Positions 27,801 through 39,550 of a DNA stretch of 64,000 bases are shown here, piece after piece (the first letter of the stretch is position 1; the number at the start of each line of letters is the position of its first letter). The position numbers and the translations under genes were made by a program. The DNA is from Solicoccozyma terricola (taxonomy: Eukaryota > Basidiomycota > Tremellomycetes > Filobasidiales > Piskurozymaceae), in contig BCLD01000010.1 in assembly GCA_001600875.1 (NCBI GenBank), positions 876,676 through 940,675 of the forward strand. The letters are read 5' to 3'. Under the pieces are notes generated by a model, which worked only from the letters and a program-made list of their open reading frames with translations, was not told the origin of the DNA and did not search any database.

Positions 27801-28824
27801 AACAGACACACAACTGATACTCGGAGATAGACGTTGGCACCGGGTTGCAGGTTGGGGTACTTTATTTCAAACCCAATGTTCTCCGAGAGATTGTTGAGAG
27901 CTACAGAGGTCGAGACGCAGACCCCATCTGGGTTTTCACAAGTGAGTTGTGTTGCGTGGGAACTTTTTTTTTGTTACCTTTGTGGTGACTAATCGGCCGT
28001 CGTTCAAGGCAATCGTAATGCACCATCTCGCGAATTGGGGCCAGGAGGGATTCATCACTTGGCTTTCGAATCTATGCGAGCAATATCGAGTCCGTCGTGA
28101 TTGGCTGGTAAGAACGTCGGTTACGAAAATTGTTTCTTCCAATCTTCCACGGGGAAAAAGGGGGGCTGATGGGACGGAGGAGGATGATTAACAGGTCGAG
28201 GCGATGACGGAGAACTTTATCCTTATTCCAGCGACGGATCGACCAGAGTTGAGTATTCAAGGCACCTTGGCATACTTCAAGGGATCAAATACGTCTGGGA
28301 TGCCGCTGTTTAGTTTCGTTTGTCCAACTGTGCGTCGTGTATGGGGTGTGTCTGCGTGGCGGTGAAACTGTGACACTAATAGATATAACCACGGGCGAAC
28401 AGGCTGGTATGTTCTTCTGGTGTCGATTCTATTTGGCTACACATCCAGAGTTCCAAGCATTGAAGGATGAAAAAGTCGATGATCCGGAGGAGACGTTGAT
28501 GACGAGAATATGGATGCAGTTGACTGAAGCGCATGTGAGGGAGGTTTACTCACTTTTACGAGGCGCATATACTAACGACCAGCAAGCTTTCAGGTCCTCT
28601 TGACACCGGGATCTTACTATCATCCGTTCGAAGGGCAATTCACCCTCCGTTCGGAGAGAGGATATGGGCATTTGAGACTGGCGTTCTCGGTAGCTACGGT
28701 GAGTCGCAACACGCATCGACAACCTTGCAATCGAATCTCTAACGTGGCTTGCCAACAGAAACCGAACCTGTCTGAAGGTATAGCACGTATGGAAGGAGCG
28801 CTGAGAAAGTCTTGGGAAGCTTGA
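24861..28824 (+). CDS. Aromatic / 2-aminoadipate aminotransferase, ARO8 type
   Basis: This is a PLP-dependent fold-type I transaminase of the Aro8/kynurenine aminotransferase group, acting on aromatic amino acids, kynurenine or 2-aminoadipate. It starts MYFPKQPTPPPP (an in-frame ATG also lies at 24795). Landmarks are SPLKDILRFMYRDG, then MISLAGGLPHPSLFPF built from three exons, LNSGSTDGWSKLSSLL, PVGQNPTGATSG, IVEDDPYYYLQYD, the PLP lysine in LETFSKTLAPGCRLGY and AGMFFWCRF, ending RKSWEA-stop. Exon 1 ends at 25060, a 14-nt micro-exon at 25858-25871 supplies SLAG, and exon 3 starts at 26666. The two introns around the micro-exon are 797 and 794 nt and consist largely of repeats. A further intron (about 26845-26977) has two poly-C runs. 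A second family member lies at 58820. Confidence 0.88.
25061..25857 (+). repeat. ARO8-type intron 1, 797 nt, dense GCGAGCG(A/T)AGCGAGC array
   Basis: About ten copies or near copies of GCGAGCGAAGCGAGC or GCGAGCGTAGCGAGC occur in the first 400 nt, beginning 6 nt after the donor GTGAGT. They alternate with a longer module of about 60 nt (CTTCTTCTGTCTTTGCGGAG ... GGGAGCTCTTCC), repeated at least three times with mutations. The unit is a 6-bp direct repeat, GCGAGC, split by three bases; it is not a palindrome. The intron ends AACACAG before the 14-nt exon. Confidence 0.88.
25872..26665 (+). repeat. ARO8-type intron 2, 794 nt, second array of related units
   Basis: At least three tandem-like units (near 26055, 26180 and 26330) share GCATCGCAGCGAGNGNAGCGAG followed by CTTTTCTTCTTTGCGGGG-like sequence; single cores are given here without the variable bases. 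The spacers share CTTCGCGGAGCTCAAGATC and similar variants. The GCAGCGAG core relates this array to the one in intron 1. The intron ends CCCCACCAG before GTCTTCCACACC. Confidence 0.82.
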
Positions 28825-29330
28825 GAGCAGTGTGATGTATATCGATATAATTTGGTGCTCAAGTCGATTCGCCCAGGAATGCACCTGTGACTAATCGCGA
28901 GTGAAGACCAGACGGGGCTGGTAACGAAGCAGAGATGTACGAGCTGAGTGCAATCCAGCTAGACCCAGCGTTGGGGACATGGCGACGGTGGCGGTGGCGG
29001 TGGCGGTGGCGAACGGTGGCGAAAAAGTTGTAACACGTGACAGTTCCGTGGGACGCGTCTTTCGGGTCCACAGCAAGTGGGAAAGGGTATCATCGTCGTC
29101 GTATCGTCAACTACATCGTCGGTGGTATCGAGACAGCACCGTAGTCGGATCCTCGCAGGGTTACTCCACACTCTCAGCTTCCGAACGAACCCCTTTTCGT
29201 GAGTTGGTGATGCTGCGATGGGATAGTCAGCGGGGGGGCTGGAATCATGGGTTTCTAAATCAACAATCCGACACACAGCTTGGTCCAGGCTATACATTGC
29301 ACTACCTTCGATTCGACGACCCCTCAGGAG

Positions 29331-29427
29331 GTGAGTAGCAGCGAGCAGCGAGATACGAGCAGCGAGATACTCTCTGTATATCAGACGTTATTGATTTCAA
29401 GAACCGCTCATACCACCCTCCTTTCAG
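29331..29427 (+). other. Probable 5' UTR intron of the CBS/PB1 gene
   Basis: GTGAGTAGCAGCGAGC opens and CCTTTCAG closes a 97-nt stretch that ends 14 nt before the ATG at 29442. It contains repeated GAGCAGCGAGATAC units, similar in composition to the intron repeats of the neighbouring genes. No coding frame crosses it, so it would be an intron in the leader. Confidence 0.5.
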
Positions 29428-29441
29428 CCACATCACCCTGA

Positions 29442-31981
29442 ATGTCCCGAATCCCCATCTCATCCTCTTACGTATCATCTACACCCGACTCACCTTCCCC
29501 CAATATGAACACTTCGAGTCCTCAAGCGTCCGATACACGACGCAAACAAGGTAGACGAGATGAAGTATGTTTCTCCACTGTTTCTCTACTCATTTCCCCT
29601 TCTCCCGCCAACCACTTACCTTCTTCCCTCTCAGACTCTTCGAAAGAAAATCGAAGGGGATTTAGCTCGAAAGCGTCCCGGTCAAGCTCCAACTCCATCC
29701 TCTCAATCCTACCCTACCCAGCGCAGGAAGCAAACCGCTCAAAAGGGCACGGTAGCGTCCTTGAAGCCGTCACCAGCACTCACAGTACCGGAGAGCATGT
29801 CCGTTTCTGATGCCAGTCAGCTTTGTGCAGCCAAGAGGACAGATTGTGTGCTGGTTGTTGATGAGGATGAAGGACTTAGTGGTATTTTTACCGCCAAGGA
29901 TCTCGCATTCCGAGTGAGTAGTCAGCGGCGGAGAGAACGTTGACGGATGAGTGAGCAACTGATGCATGGTACTCTTCGCATCTGATAGGTCACAGCCGCT
30001 TCTCTCGATCCTAGGACTACGCCAGTCTCTCAGATCATGACCAAGAATCCCATGGTTACTCGAGACACAACGAGCGCAACTCAGGCTCTCGAGCTCATGG
30101 TCCAAAAGGGTTTCAGGCATTTGGTGGGTTCTTTTGTTCTGCGCCTCATGTTAAACAGTCCCTTTTGCCTATGACTGATGCAAGTCACCTATGCGAGCAG
30201 CCCGTCTGCAACGAAGATGGAGACGTCGTTGGTCTGCTAGACATTACAAAAGTCTTCCATGAAGCTCTTGGTAAAGTCGAAAGATCATCCAATGCATCGG
30301 CCCAATTGCACGCTGCGTTAGCTGGCGTTCAATCCGAGCTTGGGCCTGGAATGTCCTCGACTCCTCAAGCTGCTGCAATGTTAGCTTACGTCGAAGCATT
30401 GAAGGATAAAATGGCGTTACCGGATTTAACCACAGTCCTGAACACTGGATTGCCACCACCGACTGTTTCCGCTAGGACAACAGTCAAGGAAGCCGCCAAG
30501 TTGATGAAGGATAGGAGGACGACGGCGGTTTGTGTGATGGAAACCGTTGGAACGGGGAGTATGGGTGGCAGTGCGGTCAGCGGTGCCAGTGGGATGAATG
30601 GACCTCAGAAGATTGCTGGCATCTTCACGTCGAAGGATGTGGTGTTGAGGGTACGTGACAAGCCCAGGGATCCGGTCCGAATTTTCTGCTAAATTATGGG
30701 AGTGCTCTCTTGTTCAGGTCATCGCCGCAGGTCTTGACGCCTCCAGATGCAGTGTCGTTCGAGTGATGACTCCTCACCCGGATACTGCTCCGCCGACTAT
30801 GAGCGTGCAGGATGCATTGAAGAAGATGCACGGTAAGCTCACTATTCGCGTCACAGTTGAGCCGTTGTTGACCTCTATAATTCGTGCTACAGTCGGACAC
30901 TACCTCAATCTCCCAGTCGTAGAGGCTGATGGACGGCTGATCGGTATCGTTGACGTGCTCAAACTCACTTACAAGACCCTTGAGCAGGTGAGGGTCGCGA
31001 TCCGTCTCCTTGACAAATCGTCAGATATCTCACCCGCATCCCCCCCCCCCCCCCCTTCTCTCTCTTTAGATCGATTCCATGTCGGAGAACCGCGACGGCG
31101 GACCGATGTGGGGCAAATTCTTCGAAGACCTCGGTGCTGGCGGCGGCGACGACGACACCGCGTCCCATCTCTCCGGATCTCAGTTACCAGAACTCGATCC
31201 TTCCACACCAATCAAGCCTAAACATCTCCGTGGCATCTCAGGTATCTCATCGGTCATGTCTCCGTACTCTGAATTGGCGCCGAATGATTCTGCGTCAGCT
31301 CTGGACGACGGCGGCTCCGAGGTTGGCACAAAGAATGGAGGTGCATCGTCTGTCGCCCCTGCGCCACCTCCCGTCGATGACGGCACCTACATCTTCAAAT
31401 TTCGCACCCCGAGCGGTCGGACTCACCGATTCCAGGCCCGCAATGACAATTGCGAAAATCTACGGGACATTGTGGGTGGTAAACTCCTCACCGATCCCTT
31501 CTTCACGGCCGAAGGCTCCAAGGAAGGGGACGTCGTTCACCTTCCCGATCCAGCTCAGTTCACCATGTCTTACACCGACGACGACGGTGATCTCGTCACG
31601 ATGACTACCGATGGCGATATCGCCGACGCTGTCCGTATCGCGAGATCCCAAAAGTCCGACCGTGTTGTCATCTACATCTCGGGCGGCAAGGCTTGGGAGC
31701 AAGCAGCCAAGGATCTCAGTCCGCAAGCTGTAGAGGTGCTCAAGGAAGCTGAAACTGTCAATGCCAACGACGAGCAAATCCTTGAGGATAAGGCTGCAGA
31801 TCCCGCTTTGGCGCCTACCTACGGTCAGAGCGAGAAGGTTCACTCGCACTCGAAGCCAGTGATTGGCGCTGCAGAGACAGTGCTGGGACTTCCAAAGGAC
31901 ATGCTCCTTCCAGCCAGCGTCGGCTTCCTCGGCGTGGTTATCTTGGGAGTCTTCCTCATCGGTAGATCAAGCAAGGCCTAG
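29442..31981 (+). CDS. CBS-domain and PB1-domain protein with C-terminal membrane anchor
   Basis: Seven exons were joined: 29442-29564, 29635-29913, 29989-30123, 30201-30650, 30718-30832, 30893-30987 and 31070-31981. The N-terminus is low in complexity and basic. Four CBS motifs follow in two pairs (LTVPESMSVSDASQLC to SGIFTAKDLAFRV; VSQIMTKNPMVT to VVGLLDITKVF; PTVSARTTVKEAAKLM to AGIFTSKDVVLRV; VVRVMTPHPDTAPP to IGIVDVLKLTY). Then comes a PB1-like domain (YIFKFRTPSGRTHRF to FTMSYTDDDGDLVTMTTDGD). The end is a single hydrophobic segment, LLPASVGFLGVVILGVFLIG, followed by RSSKA, so the protein looks tail-anchored. S. pombe Mug70 has the same CBS plus PB1 order. CBS pairs usually bind adenine nucleotides; the ligand and partner here are unknown. 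The intron before exon 7 has a 15-base poly-C run. Confidence 0.88.
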
Positions 31982-32087
31982 AGTAAGAGTAAGGCATATT
32001 TTATGTTTCGATTACACCTGTACACCCTCTCATTCCTCTTACAACGACCCCATTGTTTACGAGAGCATTAGCCTACCCAAAGTCACA

Positions 32088-34837
32088 TCATCCCTGCCTG
32101 TGAATATACAGCTGCGTAGTCTCCGACGTTTCCGGTCGACCACCCGGCACGTTTTCCTGCCGCTTGCGTGTAAAGATGTTGATGACATCCTGAGGCTGAC
32201 TGGTCTGTTCGATCGACATCGGTACCTCCCAACGACAGCCGGACGGGCGTTTATCATAATTGTCATCCGGGTAAACGAGCATACCGGGGATTTCGCGACC
32301 GTTGATCCGGAGTGAGATCTCTGGTAAGGGCGACTGAGCAGCCGAGGAAGCTACGGTCTGTCGAGTGCCGTTTGAAGATGCCTGCATGTCGTAGAAGCCC
32401 TCCTCGAGGTACGCGACGATTTCGACGGTGTGAGTGCGCGCGCCGATTGAGACGGTATGCATCTTGACGCCGGGCATGTTTTGTAACTTGAGAAGCTTGC
32501 GACGTGCTCGTAGTTCAGCTGGGTTCGGGTCATCATACGCGAAGGACACGTAACGGACTAGCGGGACCGAGAGAGATGGTCGTTCCAAGGGATGATACGG
32601 GTAAGTCATGGTGGCGGGAGATTGATGAGAGAGGGGGGTCGAGGTGGGATACGGAGATGCCAGCGGTAAAGGTACGGAGTAGCCCGTTATCGAACTGGGA
32701 GGGGCTACCGGCGGCAGCGAGTGCGTCGCGTTCTGCTTGAGTAACATCGAGAGTCTGGCGTTGTTGACGGCGCTGAGGGTCTTTGTCCAAGCGATCTTGA
32801 CACTATCCGGGTATCTGTATAGCTGAGCAACGATTTCTGGTGTGATGGTATCGCGGGGAAGAGGCGGCAGGCCGACGACCGGATACTGAGACGCCGAGGA
32901 CGGGTTGAAATGCGCCGATTGGTCGCGAAACGGGGTTGAAGGATCTACACTGCTTTCGGCAATATATTTGGAGCGCAGTTCGGGAAGAAGTCGAACCCAC
33001 AATTCATCCTGCAAAGTTAGGAGGGTTGTGCATCAGTGACCTTTGTCCGGTCGGTATCCGTGTAGCAGTTCCTCTTACCTTCATCTGCACAGCATCGTTG
33101 TACACCGTACTACCTTCCACGTTGTACGACATTGCATTCGTGCACATGAGAGAAACGTCGTCAGCCCAAGACTCGATGGTGTTATACAATCTTTTCTGAA
33201 CTTTGATCTGAGGGAAATGGATCTGTTGTCAGGTCGAGAACGTAGGTCATCAAGCTGCTCAAGCGACTCACTGAAATTTCCGCCAGACTGATGGGATTCG
33301 CAATCATTGAATGATAATCCGGGTACACGTTCTTATCAGGAAGTTGGTCGAATATATCTGCAATCCTCCTCGTATTGCTAACACGTTACGAGAAACCAAA
33401 TCAAATCAGCTTTTCGAGGTTGTCTCGGATTGATTCAGCATAGCACCCCTCACTCTGGATTCCTCATCTTGTCCAACGCCAACATTCCAGTTTTGGTGGT
33501 TTTATAGATACTTGGTCCATGTTTTCGATAAGGACCACGAGGACCACGACGACCACTTCCTGGAGTTTGCCCTTGTCCATCCGATGGTGGAGCGGAAGAT
33601 GATAATCTCCTTCGTTTATTAGGGTTACTTGGATCATCTGCGCCATCCTCGTCGTCTTCGTCGTCTTCGTCATCGTTGTCGTCGTTGCCTTGAGGTTCGA
33701 TTTTCGGTACCGTGGTAGTGACTGTGGGTGTGACGGGGACTGGGACGGCGACTGGGACGGCGACGACTGGAGCCGGGGGGATTTCACTTGCTGACGTAGA
33801 TGCGATTTCCTTTGTATCCGCTACTTCAGTGGTTTGAGATGTATGAATGGATTTGACGATTTTGTGCAACATCTGAGCATCAGTGTAGATTTGTGATCCT
33901 GGTGCGTTATCTATTCCGAATGAGATGATGGATGGACCCGCGACCATGTGAGATTTAGATTTTTGTTCGTTTTGCACTCGGTATAAAAGCAAAGGCCAAG
34001 TTTGAAAAAACTCACATCGCTTGGCATTACCAAAGACCGTATCAAAATCATGTTTAACCTGTGCTAAATCCTCGTAACCCTCATAACCGTCTTCTTGAGC
34101 TGGTCCAGTGGATGTCGCGGAAGGTGTGAGATCGAGACGAGCACGGATTTGTTCGAGTGAGAGGGGGTGTTTGATGACTGTGTGCGAGGAGGGGGGGGGG
34201 GGGGGGATAAGTGGCCACGGACGAAAGCGAAGAAGGGTAAGGGACAACATACTAGAGTAATAATCGGGGAATTGCCGCTGTTTTTTGAAATTAGAGGGTA
34301 AATTCGTCAGTTATCTATCACCTTATCAGTTGACCGCGGCTTTTCATATCTTCCCACCCACCTTGTTTGGAAGCTTGAAGAATGGTGTGTATACGAGGTG
34401 TCCACTGGATGGGTGTGTTGGAGCCGAGGGAGCCGAGCAACAGTCAAAACCCGGTTGGATAGGGGGAAATCATGGCCACCACCTTTTAGCTCTCACCCTA
34501 TATCCTTAAAGTCCATTACTCCCGCCAACATCAAATCTCCAACTTCCCTCGCTAAACCTCTTTGTCTCTGTTTCCTCTCCCTTCTCTCTTTATCCGTCTC
34601 CACAGGTCCTTCCGTTGTTGCTGTTCCTGTTCCAACAGCAACATCCGTCGATGATAACCTCCGTCTTCCTCTCCTACCACCTTCAGAATCAGATAAGATG
34701 AGTGTCGTGTCGATTTCTTGATGAAGACGAGCGATCTTACGAAGACGTTTGTCTTCTGTTGTGGATGAAGTATTGGGTGATACGTCGGTTGTGGATGGTG
34801 TGTTGGGTTTCGGAGGAGTGGGATTCGCGGTTGACAT
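32088..34837 (-). CDS. Double bromodomain protein, RSC4-like chromatin-remodelling subunit
   Basis: Two tandem bromodomains mark this as a likely Rsc4 orthologue, a subunit of the RSC nucleosome remodeller that binds acetylated histone tails in the nucleus. The first domain includes IKHPLSLEQIRARL and, across a splice, the acetyl-lysine Asn in AKRYNAPGSQIYTDA. An acidic linker (about 33640-33690) and a basic GRRGPRGPYRKHG stretch follow. The second domain has IFDQLPDKNVYPDYHSMI, NPISLAEIS and the Asn in TNAMSYNVEGSTVYNDA. The C-terminal part (YVSFAYDDPNPAEL to YIHRQG) resembles the Rsc4 C-terminal domain in position only. The start MSTANPTPPKPN at 34837 was chosen; an in-frame ATG at 34897 would add 20 residues. 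One intron near 34200 has a sense-strand poly-C run before its acceptor. Confidence 0.85.
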
Positions 34838-35420
34838 GATGTTGACGTTGGGGGGGAAGGGTTTATTCGTGGATGTGATGTGAGGCTCCTGGGCCAAACG
34901 TTGCAGCAGGCCGCTTGAGTGTCACGACTCGGATCTTCGCAGATGCGTATCTAACCCGAGATGCTCCTCCAACGTCACTGCCCTGTTCGAGAAGAACACT
35001 GTAGACTCGAGTTACTAGGCTTTGTTGACCTCCCCGTCCGGTCGTGTGGAAAGTGGATGATCCTCGTGCGTTGTCGATCTTGTGAAGCCAAACAAATTGC
35101 GGTGACTCGGCTGACCGTGGTATCGGCTGTGTTGTAACCTGGATATCCACTCCCGACTGCCCCCCTCGATGTCGCTGGTCGTCACCTCTGAACCGCTTGT
35201 CATCACTTCACCAAAGTCACGTGATCGATCGATATTCCCCCCCATGGGTCATTCATGGTGTCGCAAGAGTAGGAACAAGGAGGATAGGGGACAGCGACGG
35301 GAGGTCCAGGGCATACAGTGTGAGACGACGAGGCTAGTACTTTACAACAGGCGGGAAAAAAGAAAAAGAAGAAGACACGGGAAACCAGCCAGCCGACCCA
35401 TTTACATCGACGCAGAACTA
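34838..35420. promoter_or_regulatory. RSC4-like promoter region
   Basis: There are 583 bp between the RSC4-like start and the stop of the short-chain dehydrogenase, both on the minus strand. It has an E-box with an adjoining GATCGATCGAT stretch (GTCACGTGATCGATCGAT near 35217) and a purine-rich AAAAAGAAAAAGAAGAAG tract near 35357. A 95-residue open frame on the minus strand (35150-34863) was seen but has no recognisable family. Confidence 0.5.
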
Positions 35421-36861
35421 TCAATCCACCTTCTTCCTCCCCGCCCTGACCGGTTTACCAAATATACTCCTCGAAACGATTCTCAGTCCAACTTCCCTCG
35501 GTAAAACCATATCCAGAACCCAGAACAACCATGCCAATCTCCCAATCAACAAAATCCCACCCTTGAATCTCATCTTTGACGTGTCAGGTAAAGAAGCAAA
35601 GATGAATATCGCTCTCAATTTCTCCATCCAAGTCAAAGGTTCTCCAACAGGTTGATACTGGTCAAAGATACGATCGACTATCAACGTAGCAGCAGTTGAC
35701 GAAGTGATGACGCTCGGATCGGTTTGAGATCGTTGTAGTCGTCCGAGAATGGCAGGTAAGAACGAGGGGCTATAGAGTGAAGCTGGAGTGAGTGACGTTG
35801 GGTGGAAATCCGGTTGTAAAGCACGAGGAAGAGAACGTTGACCATTCGTTGCGATATTCGACTGGATAGCACCCGGTTTAACAAGGAGTGTTTGAATCTG
35901 TAGGCAATTTCGCAAATATATATATTAGAAAAACAGTGTAAGAGATAGATAGGTTGGAAATGGGAGAGACTGTACCCCGAATGGCTCAAGTTCAAGACCC
36001 AAAGTCTCAGCGATGGACTGCATAGCTGCTTTACTAGCGGCATACACGCCTATCGTCCATCACGCAAGGAAAAAAACGAAAAACAAAAAGAAAACAAAAA
36101 CATGTCAACCATCAGCCTGCGGCCTGCGGCATTTAACATTCTCCCCCCCCCCCCCCTCCCCAACTCACCAGCAAATGGACTAGGTATAATCCCAACACAA
36201 CTCCCAATCGTTACCACCAATCCACCCTTCTTCCTCCTCGCCATATCGGGAACCAAAGCCTTGACGGTCCTCAAGTAACCCCAAACGTTTGTTTCGAATG
36301 CTGATTGTGCTAATACCACCTCCTTTCCATCGACGATCTCAGGGTCAGAGTCGATATCAGCGTCTAGTAAAGGACCAGGGTAATGTACTCCAGCGTTACA
36401 GATGATTATATCGACGTGTATATCTTTCTCGGAAAGCGTCTTTACTAGATCTTGAATCGAGGAAGACGAATTGACATCTAATGGTAGGACGGTGATGTTT
36501 GGGTGATTGGAGAGTGCAGTCGCGTTAGAAACGGAACGTAGAGTGGCTACAACACGACAGGGAGGGGAAGAGTGGTTTGCAAGTGCAAGAGCGACAGAGG
36601 AGCCCTGGTGACGATTAGGGNNNNNNNNNNNNNNNNNNNNNNNNNNNNNNNNNNNNNNNNNNNNNNNNNNNNNNNNNNNNNNNNNNNNNNNNNNNNNNNN
36701 NNNNNNNNNNNNNNNNNNNNGGGGGGGAGGGGGGGGATGGGGTCAGTACCAGAAGAAATAGCAGGAAACGAAAGAGGGTAATCGAGGGATAAACGTACGA
36801 TTCCACCATCGGAACAGCCTGTAACCAGGGCAGTAAGTGGAATGGACATACGGGGATCCAT
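35421..36861 (-). CDS. Short-chain dehydrogenase/reductase, AYR1-like
   Basis: This is an NAD(P)-dependent oxidoreductase of the classical SDR family, with a resemblance to yeast 1-acyl-dihydroxyacetone-phosphate reductase. Exon 1 (36861-36799) gives MDPRMSIPLTALVTGCSDGG plus Ile. Splicing over the N gap to 36604 restores the cofactor motif TGCSDGGIG. Later come DIIICNAG, an active-site VVTIGSCVG and the catalytic pair in VYAASKAAM (Tyr, Lys). The C-terminal part is hydrophobic (GGILLIGRLAWLFWVLDMVL), suggesting membrane association as in AYR1, and ends RAGRKKVD-stop. An inner ATG at 36849 is an alternative start. Intron 1 contains the 100-base gap and a poly-C (sense) run; another intron near 36140 has poly-G in the sense direction. 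Confidence 0.85.
36621..36720. other. Assembly gap (100 N) inside SDR intron 1
   Basis: One hundred undetermined bases directly abut GGGGGGG on the right. The gap is wholly intronic, because the exons on both sides join in frame to the SDR cofactor motif. The size is a round number, so it may be a placeholder. Confidence 0.95.
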
Positions 36862-37206
36862 TGAGTATGCCTGCAAACGACGGAGGAGGGTGCTTGATGG
36901 TCTGCGTGCGATGCCAGCTGAAGATGTTTTGCATGTCCATACCCGGTGGACCTGTGCTGTGTTTCGGCGCCACGTGGGATTCAAGTGGAGGTAAGGGAAA
37001 AAATACTCCATATAGCCGGAAAGCAGCATGCCGAATGTAGGTCCCTGGATGGCGACGGAGGATCGTCTCCTGTCCTCCATCGGCTCGATGTGCCAGACGT
37101 CCCGTCGGTCCGGGAAAGTGACAGCCCGATTTGGCGCGGTCATTTCACTTATACAACAGCGGAGAAAAATCGAAACCCCCCTCCCCCCCCCGGCCCGCCC
37201 CCAGCT

Positions 37207-39550
37207 TCAAGCCATGTCCCGTATCACCTCCAACAGCAAATTCCTAATGAACACGGAATCAAGCTGATACAAGCAGAAAGAGATCAGCTCGTGGAAGATT
37301 ACCGGAATGGTGTGAAATGAAAAAAAAAAAAAAACCCCATTTACCTCGATTTCTCGACCGTCGTGCAGGAATCCCGGATTCATTGGCTTCCCTTGACTTC
37401 TCCATTCGAGCTCACTGTGGATCTCATCTTCCCACTGTGATAGCACGTAATTTGCCAGAACGTTTTTCAGGAATTCTTCCCACCCTGCTCCGGCGGCGGT
37501 CAACATCGCAATCTCAAAGGAACTCACGATCGCGATATGGTGATGATTTGAGCTCTGTGCGACGAGCCACAGATCGGGAAGAAACGCTACGAGCGGGTCG
37601 CTATGATTAGTCAGGACAGATACCACACCGTTTGAAGGTTATACTATGGCGAAAAGTTGGAAAGATTTCCTTACAGTCGCGAGGGAAGAGCTGCGGGGAT
37701 GACCTCGAGTGGTCGATCAGATAGGCAGTTGCTCGAAAGAAACTGCGATTCGTATTCACCTCGATGAGCGTACCACCCTTTGGCATCCACATGGAGTGAG
37801 CTAGAAGAGGCGCATAGTAGTTCTCAGTCAGTCGGGGCGAAAATAAACGACACAATCGAGAGGGCACGGGCACGGGCACGGGCACCCACTCAAACCCATC
37901 CCGTGTACACCTATAACAATCTGTTTAGCAAAAGACAGGCATTGTCACAAATCAGTGGCCTTGCCCACCTCTCTGCCTATACTGGAGCCCACCACCTACA
38001 TCCGCATCACAAGCCGCCCCAAACTGCTCCTCCAAAGTCATCGTTTCGAATCTAGCATGTACTACGTCTACCTCAATCTTGACCTGTTTCCCAATCCCAG
38101 TCACCCCCCTCATCGTCATCGAAGCGAGTGCGTCCACCAATCCATCACTAGCACGTCCTGAGAGTTTCCGATCTGTTGTTTGTCGATCAACGTATAAAAT
38201 CTTGACATGTCGTGGTTGTAGAGATTTTCCTGGTTGATTTCGGTCTGGTTGATTTCGCGACGAGGTGGTATTTACGAGAGACTGACAAATCTGAGTGGCA
38301 GGTGAGAATGGACTGATGAATACCGGGAGGGACGGAGAAGTGACGGCTGTCCAAGCCATTTTATTCCATTGAACGTTCAGAGATTCCGGGTCGAGGTGAG
38401 CAGCGTTCCGATCGACAAGGATGACTGTAAAATATGACAAGAAGGTTGAGGAGAAAATTTTGTCCGTCGTTTTCTGCTTATCGGACACAGGGGGAGAGTT
38501 GACTCACCTTGATCGAACAACCGCCACTCGTCATCTTCGTTTTCTATCCTCCATTCGTTGCCTGCGTATACATCCAGAAGACGAAGGATGGGGTCGATCA
38601 GCCGGTTTTGCCGCAGCTTAAGATTAACGTTCCGCCTACCCGGGTCCCCATACGCCCTCTTCAGCACAAATTCATTCAAACCATGTGCATCCTTCCACTG
38701 GACCCAGGGAATAACGACGCTGTAAGGAAGACACTGGGGTATTGACGTCTTTGAGTGACGGCGGGCATGTCTTGCATCCGGACGTGGAGGAAGCTGTGCA
38801 TGTGAGCAAGCATGATATGCTCCTAGTAATAGCTCTGCTGCAAAGTGGCTGTTGAGTTTGAACACGGTGAGCAGACGTTGGCCGTCGTAGACATGCCGGA
38901 ATCCGCCCACTAGTAGTGGCTTGAATATTGCCAGTCATCCTCCAACCAGTACTGAATGCGACCCATGTTCAGCTGGAGTATGTCCCCAAGAGGCATTTTT
39001 CACACTCACTGTCAGACCCTCTACTCGCTTCACAGGTCGTTTGGATACACTCTGCCAATCATCGAGGTGCAGTAAACCCCCGACATCCACCTTGCTTCCA
39101 TCGCTAAGACTTCCATCTGATTTGATTAACAGCTGAGAGAGACGAGAGTTTCCATTCGAGGAAAAAGTTGCGATGTTTACGTCGGGAGCTTTTGATTCGT
39201 CCTGGATGATGACTGAAATGGAGGTGAGTGGAGCGAGTAAACGACTATGCTGGATTTCTCGATCGTTATCTGGCTCACAGAGCTGTCTTTTGTGGACAAA
39301 GACGTTGTTGAGGATAGTGTAGCCTGGGTGTCCGCCAACAGCTTCTGTGTATACAATACCGCTCTGGCCACGGCTTCAAGTATCAGCCGATGGGCGTGGA
39401 TGGGGATGGGGATGGGAGAGGGAAAGTACTCACGGAGAGCACCACGCGAAGGGACCTGGACCGTGCATGTTCCGCTCGCAAGTACAAGAGAAAGAACAGC
39501 GCTGAGACTGCTGTGCCCATCCACCGCGTATGCTGCGTGGACAGGTACAT
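37207..39550 (-). CDS. GT61-family glycosyltransferase, type II membrane protein
   Basis: The start MYLSTQHTRW at 39550 is followed by a short hydrophobic anchor, MGTAVSALFFLLYL, fitting a Golgi or ER type II enzyme. The next exon gives SGIVYTEAVGGHPGYTILNN, then VGGLLHLDDWQ, FRHVYDGQRLLTVFKL, VVIPWVQWKDAHGLNEFVL and ILYVDRQTTDRKL. Splicing then rebuilds the family hallmark GVHGMGLTHSMWMPKGG followed by TLIEV. This glycine-histidine motif is typical of GT61 (DUF563), which transfers sugars such as xylose or GlcNAc. The C-terminal exons (SDPLVAFLPDLWLVAQ, then LDSVFIRNLLLEVIRDMA-stop) are less certain. The donor sugar and acceptor cannot be told. The gene is divergent from the methyltransferase over 628 bp. 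Confidence 0.8.

Noticed and set aside
28959..29297. Minus-strand 112-residue frame and + strand repeat-like frame before the CBS gene
   Set aside because: They show no family resemblance; a GGTGGC-type repeat and a probable leader with a 5' UTR intron explain the region better.
34863..35150. 95-residue open frame upstream of the RSC4-like gene
   Set aside because: It looks moderately protein-like but has no recognisable family, no supporting splice structure, and fills the only promoter space of the RSC4-like gene.
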